Notes: generated by a model not told the origin, from the letters alone. DNA of 64,000 nucleotides from Clostridium senegalense JC122 (GCF_000285575.1 NZ_HE611051.1:542264-606263), one strand, 5' to 3'. Shown: positions 9,112-18,595, counted from the stretch's first letter. Translations and numbers: made by a program.

Positions 9112-9840
9112 TTACATATTAATTAATTTTCTAAAAGTTTTTGTATTTTGCCTACTGACAGGTACATCTTTGCCTATATCCTTTAATTTTAATACATATG
9201 TACAATTAAACCATGGTACAACCTCTTTCACCTTATCTAAATTAACTATATAAGACCTATGACATTTATAAAATTTTTCTTTATTTAACTTTTTCATAAT
9301 GTCAGAAATCTTATTTTTAGATATATACTCCCCCTTTTTAGTAAACACCTTTACAACCTTACCATGAGCTTCTATATAATAAATTTCATCTGCATCTATT
9401 AAATACATTTTTCCTTCATCTATGATTGTTATTTTTTCTATAACTGTATTTATATTATCAATATCTTTAATATCAGTCTTTTTAGTACTATCTTCTAATC
9501 GTTTTAAGCAAGATAAAATTCTCTCCTCTGAATAAGGTTTTAAAAGATAATCAAAAGCATGAATCTCAAAAGCTTCAACTGCATATTCTTTATAAGCTGT
9601 TATAAATATTATTTTAATTTTATTATTTATTCTACTTAATAGTTTTGCTACTCCCACGCCATTTAATCCTGGCATATTTATATCTAAAAAAGCAACATCT
9701 ATATGTTCATTTTCCATAAATTTAAGTACATCTAATCCATTTTCAAATTCCTTAACAATTTTTAGATTACTAAATTCAGTTATAAAATATTTTAATTCTT
9801 CTCTTGATGGAAATTCATCATCTGCTATTATACATCTCAT
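9112..9840 (-). CDS. LytTR-family response regulator
   Basis: A 242-aa regulator. The receiver domain (1-120) has the acidic pair DDE near residue 7, the acceptor aspartate in VAFLDINMPG near 53, T in FITAY and K in LKPYS. The LytTR DNA-binding domain (about 135-240) contains YIEAHGKVVKVFTKKGEY and KCHRSYIVNLDKV. It is translated 15 bases downstream of the sensor kinase. Homologues BtsR and YpdB in E. coli switch on CstA-family or related transporters when pyruvate is sensed. The adjacent direct repeat before cstA is its most probable target. Confidence 0.93.
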   Translation of the reverse strand: MRCIIADDEFPSREELKYFITEFSNLKIVKEFENGLDVLKFMENEHIDVAFLDINMPGLNGVGVAKLLSRINNKIKIIFITAYKEYAVEAFEIHAFDYLLKPYSEERILSCLKRLEDSTKKTDIKDIDNINTVIEKITIIDEGKMYLIDADEIYYIEAHGKVVKVFTKKGEYISKNKISDIMKKLNKEKFYKCHRSYIVNLDKVKEVVPWFNCTYVLKLKDIGKDVPVSRQNTKTFRKLINM

Positions 9841-9855
9841 AATATCACCTAACCT

Positions 9856-11514
9856 TTAATTTATAATAAAACTTATTCTTGTTCCTTTTTCTAATCTTTC
9901 AATCTCAAGTCCTTTTCCATATATAAGTTTTACTCTACTATGAACATTGTATAGACCGATTTTATTTTCATCCACTTTATCATTGTATATTTGATCTACT
10001 ATATTATTATCTATACCACAGCCATCATCTTCTATTATAACTTTGAATCCATTATGTACTTTCTTAACTTCTATCCACACATTTTTTCCAAAAACATCTT
10101 CTAAAATCCCATGCTTTATAGCATTTTCAACTAATGGTTGTATAATCAAAGTTGGAACTCTTGCTTTTCTAGCTTCTTCATCAATATCATAATGAACTTG
10201 TATTTTATCTCCAAATCTACATTTTTCAATATAAACATAAGCCTTAACATGTTCCATTTCTTCATCTAGTTCTACTAAATTTTCCTTAAACTCAATATTA
10301 TATCTTAAATAATTTGAAAGGTTTATTATTAATTCTCTGGCTTTACTCGGATTTATTCTTATAAAAGATGTTATAGTATTCAATGCATTAAATAAAAAAT
10401 GAGGATTTATTTGTGCTTGTAGTGCTTTTATTTCGGCTTTTTTAGCCATATCTTCAAGCTTTTTTATATTTCCAAGCTGTATTTGAGTAGATATCAAGTT
10501 ACTAAGACCTAAAATTAAATATTTTTTTCCTTCTGTTACTTTACTGTTCTTATTAAAATAAACTTTCAAAATCCCTATTACTTCTTTATCATAATTTAGC
10601 GGCGTTATAATACCGGATTTTATTTCTATACCATCAATACAATTATAGCCTATCTCCTCTTCTTTATCAGATATAATCACTGTTTCTCCTGTACTTATAG
10701 CTCTTTTAGTATATTCTCCAACTATTTCTTTGCTTTTTATATTTAATTTATTGTTTTTAGAGCTATACGCTAATATATGCTCTTTTCCTGTTATTATTGC
10801 TACTTCTCCACCTACTCCTACTCTTATAATTTCACAAACCTTTTCTAATGATGCTTCACTTAAATCTTTAAAATATGGAAGAGTTTTGTTAGCAATTTCA
10901 AGTGCTAATTTAGCTTGTTCTCCTGCTACCTTTTCTTTTTCCTTAAATATATTATCAATTATGCCTATAACTAATACAACGCCTAGTCCATTTATAACCA
11001 CCATTGGAATATAAATTGAACTTATGATTTCACTTCCTGTTGGAACCATTATCCTAATTAAAATCATACTAAAACTTTCAATTACTACAGCACAAAAGCA
11101 ACCAAATACATACTTACCATTTGTATTAACCAATTTATATAAATACCCTGGCATAATACCAGCTACTATTGTACTTATAGCACATGGAATTGCAGTTGTA
11201 GCACCAACCCCTGAAATAATTCTATGAAAGCTAGCAACTATCCCCGCTATTCCCCCAACTAATGGTCCACAAACTATAGATGCTACTATAATACCAACAT
11301 TCCTTATATTCACTATAGCACCATAATAATCTACTCCAAAATAAGTGCCAACAATCCCCAAACCTGAAAAAATAGCTGATAATATAACTATGTCTTTAAT
11401 AGTATATTTACTATTGTCTAAAGCTTTTTTAAAAGTTTTACTTTTTGAAATTGTAAAAGCAATTAAAATAACATATCCTAAATTGCTCATAAGCGTATTT
11501 GTTAATGTCCACAT
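9856..11514 (-). CDS. LytS-family sensor histidine kinase (5TM receptor)
   Basis: A 552-aa membrane kinase. Order: 5TMR-LYT transmembrane sensor (1-200, with GLGIVGTYFGVDYYGAIVN and VCGPLVGGIAGIVASFHR), a GAF-like domain (about 210-350), a His-kinase domain with the phospho-histidine in QINPHFLFNALNTI, and an ATPase domain with PLVENAIKHG and DDGCGI. The start at 11514 is used because AAGGAAG precedes it; the longer in-frame extension to 11547 has no site. The 5TM class includes pyruvate sensors (BtsS, YpdA) and murein-hydrolase regulators (LytS). With cstA next door, pyruvate sensing is the best guess. Confidence 0.93.
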   Translation of the reverse strand: MWTLTNTLMSNLGYVILIAFTISKSKTFKKALDNSKYTIKDIVILSAIFSGLGIVGTYFGVDYYGAIVNIRNVGIIVASIVCGPLVGGIAGIVASFHRIISGVGATTAIPCAISTIVAGIMPGYLYKLVNTNGKYVFGCFCAVVIESFSMILIRIMVPTGSEIISSIYIPMVVINGLGVVLVIGIIDNIFKEKEKVAGEQAKLALEIANKTLPYFKDLSEASLEKVCEIIRVGVGGEVAIITGKEHILAYSSKNNKLNIKSKEIVGEYTKRAISTGETVIISDKEEEIGYNCIDGIEIKSGIITPLNYDKEVIGILKVYFNKNSKVTEGKKYLILGLSNLISTQIQLGNIKKLEDMAKKAEIKALQAQINPHFLFNALNTITSFIRINPSKARELIINLSNYLRYNIEFKENLVELDEEMEHVKAYVYIEKCRFGDKIQVHYDIDEEARKARVPTLIIQPLVENAIKHGILEDVFGKNVWIEVKKVHNGFKVIIEDDGCGIDNNIVDQIYNDKVDENKIGLYNVHSRVKLIYGKGLEIERLEKGTRISFIIN

Positions 11515-11735
11515 AATACTTCCTTTCTTTAAATACTTTATACACATTATATATTAGTGTTAGTATTTAACAAATTAAAGATTAATACTCTAATATTAAT
11601 AAAAAAATAACAAGTAATATTTAAAAATTTTTATAAAGGATAACTATCTAAAGACTCCCCAATTTTTAAACATAAACTTGTTCTATTTAAAATACCAATT
11701 CATTAAATAATAAAGTTTTAATTTAGAATTTAAAT

Positions 11736-12949
11736 TCATATACATTTTTGTACACTAAAAACTGCATTTATATCATTTGTAATTTTACTATCTATATATC
11801 CTTCATTACTCATTTTATTTAAAATACCCATAGCCTCTTTATGACTAAGTGATTTTCTATAAGGTCTCTCTTCTGTTATGGCCTGATATATATCTAAACA
11901 TGCCATTAGCCTTGAATTAAAATCTAAATTATCTTCTGTGAACCCAAAAGGATAGCCTTTTCCATTTAACTTTTCATGATGATTAGCAGCCCATTCAGTA
12001 ATTTTTTCAAAGCCTTTAATTTCATGTAATGCAACTCTTGTATAATATGCATGATTTTTCACAACCTTAAATTCTTCTTCTGTAAGTTTATTAGGACTAT
12101 CTAAAATACTATTGGGAACAGCTAATTTTCCTATATCATGAAGATCTGCTGCAATCATTAATTGAACTTTTTCATCATGACTATAATTATAAAAGTCTGC
12201 CATAATTCCCACTTTTTCAGATAATCCTCTAGAATGTCTTTGAGTATATCTTGATTTACAGTCTATGATTTTTGATAAGACTTTAGTTATATTTCTTATT
12301 TCATCAAAGGACAACTCTAAGCTATAACTTGGTGTTTCTTTTTTATAATATTATTTATAGATTCATTATTTATATTTATCCAAAATTTTTCATCTCTTGC
12401 TATCTCTATAAATGCCCTTGATATTTTATGTGAAAAACTTACATTTTCCCTTTCCTTTATAAAGGATATTATCTCTTCTTTTTTATCACTTTTAAAATTA
12501 TTATTCATTTCCATATCATTAGCAAATTGAATTATCTGTGCCATTATTGGAATTTCATCACCTTTTAATTTAAAAAAGCCTGAACCATCATACTTTTCAT
12601 GGTGATATTTAATTATATTTTTTACATCAGTCAAAAAAGGATAATTAATTATATTTTCTTCTCCGATTATACAATGCTTCTTTGCTACTTCTACTTCATT
12701 TAAGTTTATTTCTTCTTTACACATTAAATTATTATATAAATTTTTTTCACTTACCCCATTATCATGCAAAATAGCTAACGAAACTATATCATGTAATTCT
12801 TTAGAGCTTAAACCCAAATATTGCCCAACTTTAAGTGCAATATATGCTACTCTTTTTCCATGATTAGAAGGTACCCCTAAAACATCCATTTCAACAAAAT
12901 CTAATGCAAATGATACTGACATTAAAAATTCATTTAAATTAAATAACAT
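11736..12949 (-). pseudogene. Tandem HD / HD-GYP domain protein, frameshifted in a T-run
   Basis: Two HD-superfamily domains that become one 404-aa protein if one base is added to T6 at 12339-12344; the join then reads KKETPSYSLELSFDEIRN. The N-terminal HD domain is degenerate (LHDNGVS in place of HDIGK). The C-terminal domain is a full HD-GYP: LHDIGKLAVP and HHEKLNGKGYP, the signature of c-di-GMP or cGAMP phosphodiesterases. The ATG at 12949 follows GGGGGA; an ATG 12 bases upstream overlaps that site. No receiver or sensor domain is attached, so how it is controlled is unclear. Confidence 0.78.
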
Positions 12950-13060
12950 GTTTTCCCCCATTTAATATATTATTAATAATAATACTCATTAATATATTAT
13001 ATATTAATTTATTAAGTTTTGAAATCCAATATCCGTTTTATTACAAATATGTGTTTTTTT

Positions 13061-13940
13061 CTATATGCACTGTATATTTATAGGTTCACTAATTATACTT
13101 CTTTTTACACATAAAACTCCATTTTCTAAAGAAGTTATTTTCCATTTTACAAGGGTTAATAAACCATTTTCTAACTCTATACAGCTCATTGAATATGGTT
13201 GGACACAACATCCATCATTAAAATATTTACATCCATTATTATTTAAAATAGACCTATGGGTATGACCTGCAAGTACTGATTGATTATTTTCTTTTGCCCA
13301 TTTCTCTAATTTTCTATCAACCACTGTTCTTCTAGATTTACTTTTAGCTGGACTAGTAGGATTTTTAAATCCAAAAACTTGCTCCATAAATCCCCAAACA
13401 TACTTTACTAAAAACTTAGATAAAAAACTTAATTGATAATTTAAAAAATCAACTTGATGTCCATGCACAACAAATAGGTTCTTACATACATTATTGTCCA
13501 TTAACATAATACCATCATAAATTGGCAAATCTTTAAATAACATATATAAATTTTTCTTATTTGCATCATTCTTATAACATTCTATTTCTTTTTTAAATTT
13601 TTACTTTTTTTATTTTATCGTGATTTCCTACAATCATATAAAGTTTATCTTTATTTTTAAATTTTAAAAGAATTTTAAAAATTTCTGGGTGAATTTCGTA
13701 TATAGTTCCTATTTTTGAAACTTTCCATAACTCATCACCATCTCCCACTTCTACATATGAAAAATCTTTTTTATAATAATATTTTAATGCTGCCATATAT
13801 ATGTTTGAGTTAGGTAATAAATCATCTTTCCATGTTCCATCACCCCTATGACAATCGCTTATAAAAACAAATTTTGATTTATTATTTATATCTATTTTAG
13901 GACAACTTATCATTATCTTTTTTAAAATATCCTTTGACAT
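13061..13940 (-). pseudogene. Metallophosphoesterase, frameshifted in a T-run
   Basis: A calcineurin-like phosphoesterase split into two frames. Removing one base from T5 at 13598-13602 joins them as GNHDKIKKVKFKKEIECY and gives 292 aa. Metal-binding motifs are all there: FISDCHRGDG, GDGDELW, GNHD, VHGHQVDFL and AGHTHR. The family resembles UDP-2,3-diacylglucosamine hydrolase-like enzymes, but Gram-positive members have unknown substrates. The ATG at 13940 is preferred (GGGAG 10 bases before); a TTG at 13958 overlaps that region. Confidence 0.75.
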
Positions 13941-14035
13941 AGCTAACTTAACTCCCAAAACTTAATACACTATATTATATAGTTTCAATTAACTATTGGT
14001 TAACTCAAATTACAACTTTAATACAATAAAAAATA

Positions 14036-14073
14036 AATCGTTACAGAATACTTTTAAATATTCTGTAACGATT
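14036..14073. terminator. Terminator of trmO operon
   Basis: Perfect 15-bp stem (AATCGTTACAGAATA) with an 8-base loop. It ends the minus-strand trmO gene; T-rich and A-rich flanks would let it work both ways. Confidence 0.85.
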
Positions 14074-14077
14074 CATT

Positions 14078-14566
14078 TTATTCAAACCTATTATCTGATA
14101 GCCTAGTAGACACATTTTTAATATTACCAGTTAGCCATCCTATTTTAATATCTGATTTAGGAATATCAAAACCTGGCACAAATGGTTTTACATCTATAAC
14201 TGGAGTTCCATCTAATATGTCAATATTTTTCACAAAAATGTTTTTATCACAAATCTTCTCTATTTCAACTACTGACAAACCAATATGATTAGGTCTAACT
14301 GGTGTCCTTGTTGCAAAAACGCCATGAACCTTGTCATCTAAAAAAGGTTTTACAGTAAGTTCAGTTTTTTCCACCTTATGAAAATGATATATAACTATTA
14401 TGTGTGAAAACTCTTCTAAATCTTTTAACCCTTCTGCATACTCATGGAATATCTCTATTTTTCCTTTATCTGCATTATCACCTGTTGGTTGAATAGGCAT
14501 ACTTTTTATATCTTCAAATTTGCTATGAATAATTCCTATAGGTTTTAAAATAATATTTTCTTCCAA
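14078..14566 (-). CDS. trmO: tRNA (N6-threonylcarbamoyladenosine(37)-N6)-methyltransferase TrmO
   Basis: 162 aa of the TrmO/TsaA (formerly VirR/YaeB) family, which uses S-adenosylmethionine to methylate t6A37 in tRNA-Thr. The defining region GVFATRTPVRPNHIGLSVVEI is present, with LDGTPVIDVKPFVPGFD downstream. The preferred start is TTG at 14566, 8 bases after GGAGG; a GTG at 14581 lies inside that ribosome binding site. The gene shares its direction and closeness with the DUF134 gene (30-base gap), so they may be one transcript. Some archaeal and bacterial relatives in similar clusters have been linked to other substrates. Confidence 0.85.
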   Translation of the reverse strand: MEENIILKPIGIIHSKFEDIKSMPIQPTGDNADKGKIEIFHEYAEGLKDLEEFSHIIVIYHFHKVEKTELTVKPFLDDKVHGVFATRTPVRPNHIGLSVVEIEKICDKNIFVKNIDILDGTPVIDVKPFVPGFDIPKSDIKIGWLTGNIKNVSTRLSDNRFE

Positions 14567-14596
14567 AACAACTACCTCCACTGAAATAACTAAATT

Positions 14597-15028
14597 CTAC
14601 TTACACCATTTATTGCAAAAACCTAATTTTTTATTACACATCACTTGTTTAGATCCACAATGGGGACAAGAAGTTTTATCTTGTTTAAAATTTACTTCAT
14701 AGGAATTATCACAATCCATGCATTTAAGTTTACATAATTTTGTACTATAATCTCCACCACTTATTTTTATAGCTTTTCCCTCTGTCAAAGCCCTTGCAAC
14801 TTTATTTCTTGCACTATCTATGATATTTTGAAAGGTTTGTCTAGACACTTCCATTCTTTTTGCACATTGTTCTTGATTTAAATTTTCTATATCTTTAAGT
14901 CTCATAGCTTCTAACTCTTCAACTTTTAAAATTATTTCTTCAACTTCGCATTTAGGTTTTCCAAAAGGCACAAAGTAATTATTATCTGGAAAAAATTCTA
15001 CTCTTCTACACTTAGTTGGTCTTGCCAT
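14597..15028 (-). CDS. DUF134 (UPF0251) family putative DNA-binding protein
   Basis: 143 aa. It opens with the family signature MARPTKCRRVEFFP and has a sigma-70 region-4-like helix-turn-helix (LNQEQCAKRMEVSRQTFQNIIDSAR, about residues 53-77). The C-terminal third is a metal-binding tail with CKLKCMDC, CPHCG and a final CNKKLGFCNKWC. DUF134 genes are regularly found next to NifX/NifB-domain proteins, as here. A role as a metal- or Fe-S-responsive regulator of the downstream-oriented cluster is inferred, not shown. Confidence 0.85.
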   Translation of the reverse strand: MARPTKCRRVEFFPDNNYFVPFGKPKCEVEEIILKVEELEAMRLKDIENLNQEQCAKRMEVSRQTFQNIIDSARNKVARALTEGKAIKISGGDYSTKLCKLKCMDCDNSYEVNFKQDKTSCPHCGSKQVMCNKKLGFCNKWCK

Positions 15029-15207
15029 TTGTATTCCTCCCTACAATTTATTAGTATTTAATATTTATAATATGATTCACTATAGATTAAATAGTTTTTA
15101 ATTCATATTCATACATTATACTACTATATTATAGAATTTTAAAATACACAAAAGCATTGTATTCTTTCTTCCTGATAATCACATGAATAAATATTAAAAA
15201 CTAATTT

Positions 15208-15561
15208 TTAATCTCCACAATTTCCTTCATGTTCATGTTCTCTACAAACACTTCCTGTTGATTTTAAATTTCCTTTTATATATTCGTTTACTAAATCATC
15301 ACAAATTCCACTTGCTCCTACAACTACTTCTATAGAGTTTTCTGCAAAAAGTTCTTGTGCTCTTTCTCCCATTCCTCCTGAAATTATAGTATTTATTCCT
15401 AAATCATTTAAAAAAACTGGTAAAAAACCTGGTTTATGTCCTGGATTTTCAACGAAACTTTTATTTATATTTCCTTCCTTTACTTCATAAATACTAAATC
15501 CTTCACAGTGTCCAAAATGTCCACTAACATAATTTCCTTCACTTGATATTGCTATTTTCAT
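15208..15561 (-). CDS. NifX/NifB-domain (dinitrogenase iron-molybdenum cofactor family) protein
   Basis: 117 aa. The small RNase H-like fold opens MKIAISSEGNYVSGHFGHCEGFSIYEV, typical of the family. The core continues with ISGGMGERAQELF and ends in a metal-binding tail, CREHEHEGNCGD. There is no nitrogenase nearby, so the domain most likely carries iron or an iron-sulfur precursor for the paired ATPases. AGGAGG precedes the start, and it lies 28 bases downstream of the second ATPase. Confidence 0.88.
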   Translation of the reverse strand: MKIAISSEGNYVSGHFGHCEGFSIYEVKEGNINKSFVENPGHKPGFLPVFLNDLGINTIISGGMGERAQELFAENSIEVVVGASGICDDLVNEYIKGNLKSTGSVCREHEHEGNCGD

Positions 15562-15589
15562 TTTAATTCCTCCTAATTTTTATATATTA

Positions 15590-16438
15590 TTAATAAATTA
15601 TTTTCTTTATATTACTCCACATATCTTTTATGAATTTATTCGCTAAACTTTCTTTGTAGTAAGTTATTGGTTTTAATTCATTTATGGATTTTATTACTGT
15701 ATCATCATAAGGTATTTTTCCAACAACTTTTATTCCCCTATCTTTTGCTACTTCTTCAATTTTGCATGCAACTTCTAAATTTATATCATACTTATTTATA
15801 CATATCATTGTAAGTACACCAAAGTGCTCACATAGAGAAATTGTTCTTATCATATCTTCAACACCTGATTTAGTTGGCTCAGTTACAATTATAACTGCAT
15901 TGCTACCAGTTATAGAAGATATTACAGGACAACCAATCCCTGGTGACCCATCTATAATTATTAAATCATCATTTTTATTGTATTGTTTTGCATTTTTTCT
16001 TAATTGAGTTATTAATCTTCCTGACCCATCACTTCCAGGTTTCATAATAGCTCTAGAAATAATTCCCTGTTCTATATCTGTAATAAAAGTATCTGCAATA
16101 TGTTCATCTTCAAATGTTATCGCATTTTGTGGACATACAAGACCACAAGTAGTACATCCTTCACATAGAAATTCATTTACTGAAAAATCACTTATAGCTT
16201 CAAATCTACATACTTCTTCACATTTTCCACATTTTATGCATTTATTTTTATCTATTATAGCTTTCTTGCCACTTATGAACTCTTCTTTTTTAATATTTTT
16301 ACCTTTATAAAACAAAGACAAATTAGGTGCATCAACATCACAATCAACTTTTATTACCTGCTTTGCTAATTGAGATAACGCAGTTGCTATGGTAGTTTTT
16401 CCCGTTCCACCTTTTCCACTTAAAACTACTAATTCCAT
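15590..16438 (-). CDS. MinD-superfamily P-loop ATPase with inserted ferredoxin domain (copy 2)
   Basis: 282 aa. The deviant Walker A of the MinD/Mrp class is SGKGGTGKTT at residues 7-16. A 2x[4Fe-4S] ferredoxin insert follows at about 65-115, with CIKCGKCEEVC and CEGCTTCGLVCP. The Walker B-like IIDGSPGIGCPV and the TEPTKSGVEDM switch are present. It matches the COG1149 class and overlaps the preceding paralogue by 10 bases, so translation is coupled. Presumed job: ATP-driven transfer or assembly of an Fe-S or metal cluster, with the flanking NifX-like proteins as carriers. Confidence 0.9.
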   Translation of the reverse strand: MELVVLSGKGGTGKTTIATALSQLAKQVIKVDCDVDAPNLSLFYKGKNIKKEEFISGKKAIIDKNKCIKCGKCEEVCRFEAISDFSVNEFLCEGCTTCGLVCPQNAITFEDEHIADTFITDIEQGIISRAIMKPGSDGSGRLITQLRKNAKQYNKNDDLIIIDGSPGIGCPVISSITGSNAVIIVTEPTKSGVEDMIRTISLCEHFGVLTMICINKYDINLEVACKIEEVAKDRGIKVVGKIPYDDTVIKSINELKPITYYKESLANKFIKDMWSNIKKIIY

Positions 16439-17259
16439 TTTAGAACCTCCCTTGCCTTAATTGCTATATTATCAAATACCTTCTTGTATTTTGCATTTTT
16501 ATATAATATATTCCCCATTGAATATATTTCAGCAACTTCTCGGCTATAAGGCAAAGCTCCTATAACTTCCATATCATTTTTCCTACAATATCTTTTAATT
16601 AAATTATCTTTTTTATCATCTTTATTTATAATTATTCCAAAAGGTATATTAAAAAGTTTTACAACCTCTAATGCCATTTTCATGTCATGAAGACCAAACT
16701 CCGTTGGCTCTGTAACTAGAATTGCAGCATTTGCATATTTTAAAGAAGTTACAACATTACAAGAAGTACCAGGAGGACAATCTATTAAATTAAAATTTGT
16801 TTCTATATTATTAAATACTTCCTTAATTACCGGTACTGCCATAGGTTCATTTACATTTAAAACTCCTCTTATACATTTAATATCCTCAAAAATTCCTTTT
16901 TCAATGTTTCCTATACTTCTTTTCTTATAAGATATAGCATCTTTATCACAAATAATTTTACATGCTCCACAACTATGACATAATTTTTGAAAAAGCATTA
17001 TATCATCTCCAACCTTAGCTAGAGAATTAAATTGACAAACCCGAACACATTTTCCACAGGAATTACACTTACTATCATCTATAAATGGATAATCTACTAG
17101 AACTTCTTTTTCTTCGTCTATATAAGGTTTTAAAAATAAAAATCCATTAGGTTCTTCTACATCACAATCAATATAATTTGCTTTTAATGCTAAAGCTAAA
17201 TTTGTAGATACAGTAGTTTTTCCTGTTCCACCTTTTCCACTTAGAATTGCAATATTCAA
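16429..17259 (-). CDS. MinD-superfamily P-loop ATPase with inserted ferredoxin domain (copy 1)
   Basis: 276 aa, paralogue of the next gene. Walker A is SGKGGTGKTT near residue 6. The ferredoxin insert has CNSCGKCVRVC and CHSCGACKIICD. LIDCPPGTSCNV is Walker B-like, and TEPTEFGLHDM is the switch. Both copies keep all eight cysteines. The start follows the NifX-like gene by two bases. The pair probably works as a heterodimer, as MinD-type ATPases dimerise face to face across two ATPs. Confidence 0.9.
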   Translation of the reverse strand: MNIAILSGKGGTGKTTVSTNLALALKANYIDCDVEEPNGFLFLKPYIDEEKEVLVDYPFIDDSKCNSCGKCVRVCQFNSLAKVGDDIMLFQKLCHSCGACKIICDKDAISYKKRSIGNIEKGIFEDIKCIRGVLNVNEPMAVPVIKEVFNNIETNFNLIDCPPGTSCNVVTSLKYANAAILVTEPTEFGLHDMKMALEVVKLFNIPFGIIINKDDKKDNLIKRYCRKNDMEVIGALPYSREVAEIYSMGNILYKNAKYKKVFDNIAIKAREVLKWN

Positions 17260-17261
17260 AG

Positions 17262-17645
17262 TTATCTTCCTCCCATATGTCCATTACCCATACCACCATG
17301 TTCTGGACCTGCAAAACTAATCTCTTCTAGCTCGTCTTTTTCTAACATCTCTAATGCATCCTCTATAGATATAACATCTGATTTAAAAGCTTTAATTTTT
17401 GCTTTTTCTATAAGTTTAAAAGCATTGGGTCCAAGATTTCCAGTAATTATATAATCTACGTTTTCATTTATTAATTGTTGTGCTGCAACAATCCCCGCTC
17501 CACCTGATGAAGATTTCCCTTCATTATCTAATACATAAAACTGTTTTTTCTCACCATCATGAATCTGAAATAAATCACATCTTCCAAATCTAGCATCAAC
17601 TAAACTATTACTCTCTTTTCCATTTGCTGAAATTGCTATTTTCAT
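17262..17645 (-). CDS. NifX/NifB-domain protein, first gene of the cluster
   Basis: 127 aa. It opens MKIAISANGKESNSLVDARFGRC and contains GAGIVAAQQLINENVDYIITGNLGPNA, the core of the family. The tail is rich in Gly, Met and His (GPEHGGMGNGHMGGR), which suggests metal binding. The ATG at 17645 follows AGGAGGG; a longer in-frame reading to 17675 lacks a site. It opens the operon NifX-ATPase-ATPase-NifX, whose promoter is bracketed by a perfect inverted repeat. Confidence 0.88.
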   Translation of the reverse strand: MKIAISANGKESNSLVDARFGRCDLFQIHDGEKKQFYVLDNEGKSSSGGAGIVAAQQLINENVDYIITGNLGPNAFKLIEKAKIKAFKSDVISIEDALEMLEKDELEEISFAGPEHGGMGNGHMGGR

Positions 17646-17680
17646 TTCATACCCTCCTAAAATATAATTATTCAAAACAA

Positions 17681-17743
17681 GTTATTGGCATTTGCTAATT
17701 ATTATATTAATACCACTTTGCGTTTTTGTCAAATGCCAATAAC
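17681..17743 (-). promoter_or_regulatory. Promoter of the NifX/MinD operon flanked by a 14-bp inverted repeat
   Basis: Minus-strand -35 TTGACA (17727-17732) and -10 TAATAT (17704-17709) are spaced 17 bases. A perfect inverted repeat, GTTATTGGCATTTG at 17681-17694 and its complement at 17730-17743, overlaps the -35 box and covers the region just after the expected transcription start. The 35-base gap puts the two arms about 49 bp apart centre to centre, fitting a repressor that binds both arms cooperatively. Confidence 0.7.
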
Positions 17744-17810
17744 ATATCTTAAAAACAATTTTATATTTTATTTAAATATTTATTTAATTATATTAATTTG
17801 CATAAAAAAA

Positions 17811-17846
17811 CTGCTATATAATAATTTTAAAATTACCATATAGCAG
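17811..17846 (-). terminator. Terminator of the methyltransferase gene
   Basis: 9-bp stem CTGCTATAT with an 18-base loop that can itself pair (TAATTTTAAAATTA). A run of T's follows on the minus strand. It ends the methyltransferase gene. Confidence 0.7.
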
Positions 17847-17864
17847 TCCAAGGTTTTTAATATT

Positions 17865-18416
17865 CTATTTTTCACAAATTAAACATAATAATTTTTCTGA
17901 TGCATTTATTTCTTTTACATTATGTAAATCTGCATTTTCCAAATCATCTATAATACTTTCTTTTGTCACAAAATGTTTATGACATCCTTCTTTCCAATCG
18001 CAAATTAATATTTTGCCCTTATCTTTCAATACTCTTTTTGCATCTTTCAACAGTTCAATCGGAGCATCTAATTCATGATGAACAGTTATCATAAATACTA
18101 AATCAGCACTATTATCTTGTAATGGAATTTTATTTTCTTCCATTACATCAACAGCTAATCTATCGGATAATTGTGCCTTCATATTTTCATTTATCCACTT
18201 TATCATGTCATTAGATATATCAAATCCATAACCTTTAGAATTAGGAATTTTATTTAAAAACTCTTTTGAGAATACACCTGTACCTATGCCTATATCTACA
18301 ATAATAGGATTTTCCTTTAACGATAGTTCAGTAATTATTTTATCTATTTCTATAAGTTTTAATCTTTCTGGATTATTAAGTTTATCCATTTTATTAACAT
18401 TAAATTTTTTATCCAC
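17865..18416 (-). CDS. Class I SAM-dependent methyltransferase
   Basis: 183 aa. Motif I is VDIGIGTGVFS near residue 41, motif II/III region VFMITVHHELDAPIELL, and motif IV-like ILICDWKEG. The HHEL stretch resembles the UbiE/COQ5 branch and related small-molecule methyltransferases. The substrate is unknown. It stands alone between terminators. Confidence 0.85.
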   Translation of the reverse strand: MDKKFNVNKMDKLNNPERLKLIEIDKIITELSLKENPIIVDIGIGTGVFSKEFLNKIPNSKGYGFDISNDMIKWINENMKAQLSDRLAVDVMEENKIPLQDNSADLVFMITVHHELDAPIELLKDAKRVLKDKGKILICDWKEGCHKHFVTKESIIDDLENADLHNVKEINASEKLLCLICEK

Positions 18417-18546
18417 TTTGTCACCACCATTTCTTTATTGATATTCATTATCAATTATTCATATATTATATTATTATTTTTTAAATGTCAATAAACATTT
18501 AAACCTATTTTCTTTATATTAAATAAACTTATATATAAGCAAAAAA

Positions 18547-18567
18547 CTTTCATTACTTAAATGAAAG
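18547..18567 (-). terminator. Terminator of the UPF0489 gene
   Basis: 8-bp stem CTTTCATT with a 5-base loop, followed on the minus strand by TTTTTTGC. Short but well placed. Confidence 0.6.
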
Positions 18568-18595
18568 CTTTCGCTATAAATCAATATTTTATTTT

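Noticed and set aside
10730-11557. + strand ORFs inside the histidine kinase gene
   Set aside because: They lie antisense to conserved kinase motifs and have no starts with binding sites.
15208-17645. Nitrogenase cofactor genes
   Set aside because: NifX-like domains are present, but no nifHDK, nifB radical-SAM or nifEN gene is in the window; the family name alone is not evidence for nitrogen fixation.
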